A DNA stretch of 64,000 nucleotides from NCBI RefSeq assembly GCF_003990725.2, contig NZ_CP030064.1, positions 2,542,001 to 2,606,000 on the forward strand, given 5' to 3'. The notes under the pieces were generated by a model that worked only from the letters and a program-made list of their open reading frames with translations, was not told the DNA's origin and made no database searches. Below are positions 61,697-64,000 of this stretch, in pieces (the first letter of the stretch is position 1; each line of letters opens with the position of its first letter). This DNA is from Halorubrum sp. PV6 (lineage in GTDB: Archaea > Halobacteriota > Halobacteria > Halobacteriales > Haloferacaceae). A program made the position numbers and the translations under genes.

Positions 61697-62566
61697 ATGG
61701 AATGGAAGACCGACTGGGGACTGCGTGGACGGATGGCGTTCACGATGTTCCTCCTCTTCGCCCTCTACGTCGTGTTCGTCGGCGTGCTGACCGTGTACTT
61801 CGGCGACTTCCTCTTCCCGCTGATCATGCTCGGCGGGTTCTCGATCGCCCAGTACTTCTTCAGCGATAAACTTGCCCTGCGAAGCATGGGCGCCCGCGAG
61901 GTGAGCCCCGAAGAGCACCCCGACCTCCACCGCCGGATCGAGCGGCTGAGCCAGCAGGCCGACCTGCCGAAACCGACCGTCGCCGTCGCGGACACGCAGG
62001 TGCCGAACGCGTTCGCGACCGGCCGGAACAAGAAGAACGCGACCGTCGCCGTCACCACCGGTCTGCTTCGGGCGCTGGACGACGACGAGCTCGACGGCGT
62101 GCTCGCCCACGAGCTCGCCCACGTCAAGAACCGCGACGTGATGGTGATGACCATCGCCTCGTTCCTCTCGACTATCGCCTTCTTCATCGTTCGGTGGGGC
62201 TGGCTGTTCAGCGGCGACAACCGTCAGGGCGCGCCAGTCATCGTCGCGATCGTCGTGTCGATACTCGTCTGGATCGTCTCGTTCCTGCTGATCCGGGCGC
62301 TCTCGCGGTACCGCGAGTACTCCGCCGACCGCGGGGCGGCGCTCATCACGGGGAAACCCGGCGCGCTCGCGTCCGCGCTCATGACGATCGACGGGCGGAT
62401 GGATCGGGTCCCGAAAGAGGATCTGCGCGAGGAAGCCGAGATGAACGCGTTCTTCATCATCCCGGTCAAGGCGGGCTTCGTCGGGCGAATCGCCTCGACG
62501 CACCCCTCGACGCAAAAGCGGATCGACCGGCTCCAAGAGCTCGAACGCGAGATGGAGACCGCCTAA
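61697..62566 (+). CDS. htpX: Membrane zinc metalloprotease HtpX
   Basis: A 289-residue M48 protease for membrane-protein quality control. Two membrane helices near the N-terminus (about residues 14-55), zinc motif VLAHELAHVKNRDVMVM (HExxH equivalent HELAH), two further helices after it (about 150-200), and the third ligand Glu in RYREYSADRGAALITGKP. The C-terminus THPSTQKRIDRLQELE is typical. It is divergent from the epimerase. Confidence 0.95.
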   Translation: MEWKTDWGLRGRMAFTMFLLFALYVVFVGVLTVYFGDFLFPLIMLGGFSIAQYFFSDKLALRSMGAREVSPEEHPDLHRRIERLSQQADLPKPTVAVADTQVPNAFATGRNKKNATVAVTTGLLRALDDDELDGVLAHELAHVKNRDVMVMTIASFLSTIAFFIVRWGWLFSGDNRQGAPVIVAIVVSILVWIVSFLLIRALSRYREYSADRGAALITGKPGALASALMTIDGRMDRVPKEDLREEAEMNAFFIIPVKAGFVGRIASTHPSTQKRIDRLQELEREMETA

Positions 62567-62587
62567 AAACTCGTCCCGTCGACGCCG

Positions 62588-62974
62588 CTATTCCGTCCGC
62601 TCGGCGTCGTCAGCAACCAACTCTTCTGCGACCGTCTCGGGCCCCATCAGCGCCGGGTCGATAGCGAGGTCGGCGACGCCGGCGACGAACTCCGGCAGCG
62701 ACCGGTCCGCGTACGTCACCGCGAGAACGTCCGGGTTCGCCTCCTTCGCGACCGGAATCCCGGTCGCCTCGTCGACGTCCGTGAGGACGAGGTACGTCGC
62801 CTCGTCGATCCCCGACTCGGAGAGCGTGTCGGCGGTGACGAGCCCCTCGATTCGGCGTATCTCGACGCCGAGCGCGGCGAGTTCCTCGCCGAGGCCGTGT
62901 TCGTCCGGTCCCGCGACGAGCGCGAGCCGCTCCTCAGTATGACCGCCGTCGGCGCGAGCAGAGCAGTCCGCCAT
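62588..62974 (-). CDS. Conserved small protein of the pyrG-guaAb operon (DUF7126-like)
   Basis: A 128-residue acidic protein. After a short Cys-containing N-terminus, the fold looks Rossmann/TrkA-N-like: LALVAGPDEHGLGEELAALG, VEIRRIEGLVTADTLSESGI, TYLVLTDVDEATGIPVAKEA. The ATG overlaps the guaAb stop (ATGA). In haloarchaea it follows guaAb, so a role tied to nucleotide synthesis is possible but not shown. DUF number from memory. Confidence 0.7.
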   Translation of the reverse strand: MADCSARADGGHTEERLALVAGPDEHGLGEELAALGVEIRRIEGLVTADTLSESGIDEATYLVLTDVDEATGIPVAKEANPDVLAVTYADRSLPEFVAGVADLAIDPALMGPETVAEELVADDAERTE

Positions 62975-63891
62975 CACTCGTACTCGATCGTCGCGGGCGG
63001 TTTGTGAGTCACGTCGTAGACGACGCGGGCGACGTTCTCGTTCTCGCCGGTGATCCGGCTCTGGATGCGCTGGAGCGTGCTCCAGTCGAGCTCCTGCGCT
63101 CTGGCGGTCATCCCGTCCCGGCTCTCGACCGAGCGGACAGCGACGACCCAGCCGTGGACGCGGTTGTCGCCTTTGACCCCGGTCGCCTTTCCGAGAACCG
63201 CGGCGAACGCCTGCCACGGGTCGTACTCCTCCAGTTCCTCCTCGACGACGTGCGTCGCCTCGCGGGCGACATCGGCCTTCTCGGGGGTCACCTCGCCGAC
63301 GATGCGGACGGCGAGACCGGGACCGGGGAACGGCATCCGCTCGGAGATGATCTCCTCCAAGCCGAGCGCGCGAGCGACCTCGCGAACTTCGTCTTTATAT
63401 AGGTCGCGGACGGGTTCGACGATCCCCTCGAAGTCGACCACGTCGGGGAGTCCGCCGACGTTGTGATGTGATTTGATGTTCCCCTCGGACTCGATGCGGT
63501 CGGGGTAGATCGTCCCCTGCACGAGGAAGTCGGCGCCGACGTCGCGCGCGACCGTCTCGAACTCGTCGATGAACCCCTCGCCGATGACGTGGCGCTTCTC
63601 CTCGGGGTCGGTGACGCCCGCGAGCCGGTCGAAGAAACGGTTCTGTGCTTCGATGACTCGCAGCGACTCCATGAAGTCGAACGTGTCGCGGATCTCTTCG
63701 GTCTCCCCTTTCCGCATCAGTCCCGTGTCCACGTAGACCGGAGTGAGCTGGTCGCCGACCGCCTCGTACGCGAGCGTCGCCGCGACCGAGGAGTCGACCC
63801 CGCCGGATAAGGCGATGACGGCGTTCGCGTCGCCGATCGCCTCCTGTATCTCCGCTTTCGCCTCCGCGATGAATTCGTCCGTCTCGACCAT
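62974..63891 (-). CDS. guaAb: GMP synthase ATP-pyrophosphatase subunit
   Basis: A 305-residue subunit of split archaeal GMP synthetase, which adenylates XMP and aminates it with ammonia from the separate amidotransferase subunit. The PP-loop is [20 protein letters not shown] near residue 25. Further landmarks are [33 protein letters not shown], and the dimerisation C-terminus [18 protein letters not shown]. It starts directly after the pyrG stop. The glutaminase subunit is not in the window. Confidence 0.96.
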   Translation of the reverse strand: MVETDEFIAEAKAEIQEAIGDANAVIALSGGVDSSVAATLAYEAVGDQLTPVYVDTGLMRKGETEEIRDTFDFMESLRVIEAQNRFFDRLAGVTDPEEKRHVIGEGFIDEFETVARDVGADFLVQGTIYPDRIESEGNIKSHHNVGGLPDVVDFEGIVEPVRDLYKDEVREVARALGLEEIISERMPFPGPGLAVRIVGEVTPEKADVAREATHVVEEELEEYDPWQAFAAVLGKATGVKGDNRVHGWVVAVRSVESRDGMTARAQELDWSTLQRIQSRITGENENVARVVYDVTHKPPATIEYE

Positions 63892-64000
63892 CTATAGCCT
63901 CACATCTGCGTTCCGCTCGGTTGTGTCCGTCGATCCCAGCGCCGCCTCCACGAGGGCGACGAACGGCGGACTCGCGCGATCCGGCCGCGACCGGAACTCG
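63892..64000 (-). CDS. pyrG: CTP synthase, C-terminal end (window edge)
   Basis: Only the last 35 codons are present. They read EFRSRPDRASPPFVALVEAA then LGSTDTTERNADVRL before a TAG. The EFRSRP segment corresponds to the end of the glutamine amidotransferase domain of PyrG (the Glu of the Cys-His-Glu triad, in HPEF). The stop is immediately followed by the guaAb ATG, the usual haloarchaeal pyrG-guaAb order. Confidence 0.85.
   Translation of the reverse strand, partial: EFRSRPDRASPPFVALVEAALGSTDTTERNADVRL

Noticed and set aside
61589-62536. Upstream extension of the epimerase frame
   Set aside because: It is antisense to htpX; the NAD-binding motif begins right after ATG 61588.

Overview
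The window is chromosomal DNA of a halophilic archaeon (class Halobacteria), most likely Halorubrum or a close relative. Evidence: very high GC with G/C-ending codons, an Asp/Glu-rich proteome, leaderless genes with a TATA-like box about 27 nt upstream of the start codon, archaeal replication proteins (MCM, RFC, PriL, Hef), a tandem pair of archaellin genes, a haloarchaeal three-gene propionyl/acetyl-CoA carboxylase set (pccB, pccX, pccA) and many small haloarchaea-specific families. The genus is inference.

Layout. 1-9.5 kb: the end of a Ski2-like helicase, a TRAM protein, an mcm gene interrupted by two inteins, then three small conserved genes and an ArsR-type regulator. 9.6-13.7 kb: superoxide dismutase, pirin, HAD hydrolase, and the rfcC-pssD pair. 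13.9-18.6 kb: a complete sugar ABC transporter. 18.6-25.4 kb: membrane and DUF192 proteins, tRNA-Val, an amphi-Trp/DUF1508 protein, priL, and the rpl1-rplP0-rpl12 ribosomal stalk operon. 25.7-33.7 kb: the carboxylase genes with an antisense membrane gene between them, then small zinc, TRAM, Tfx and metallo-beta-lactamase genes and a membrane-anchored molybdopterin oxidoreductase. 33.7-43 kb: hef, a 34-aa small gene, an acyl-CoA ligase, the metY-metX methionine operon and a DHH/RecJ-like nuclease. 43-60.2 kb: a signalling and motility island with a HalX response regulator, KaiC-like ATPase, winged-helix regulator, two archaellins, a large secreted glycoprotein, cheY-cheC-cheD and arlCE-F-G-H-I-J. 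60.2-64 kb: a repeat-rich non-coding element, a UDP-sugar-type epimerase, htpX, and the pyrG-guaAb operon running off the right edge.

Four things stand out. (1) The MCM helicase carries inteins exactly at Walker A and at Walker B. The second intein has three helix-turn-helix motifs, and one of them appears to be inserted inside the C-terminal splicing domain. (2) arlH, the archaellum motor-associated ATPase-fold protein, is broken by a one-base frameshift in a short G run; this is either a sequence error or a real or switchable loss of motility. (3) A heavily N-glycosylated secreted protein of unknown function sits between the archaellins and the chemotaxis genes, next to a regulatory-looking AT-rich region with a 21-bp tandem repeat. 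(4) A 57-bp tandem repeat lies at the head of a roughly 400-bp non-coding element after arlJ.

I did no database search. Family names come from motif recognition, and DUF numbers are from memory.
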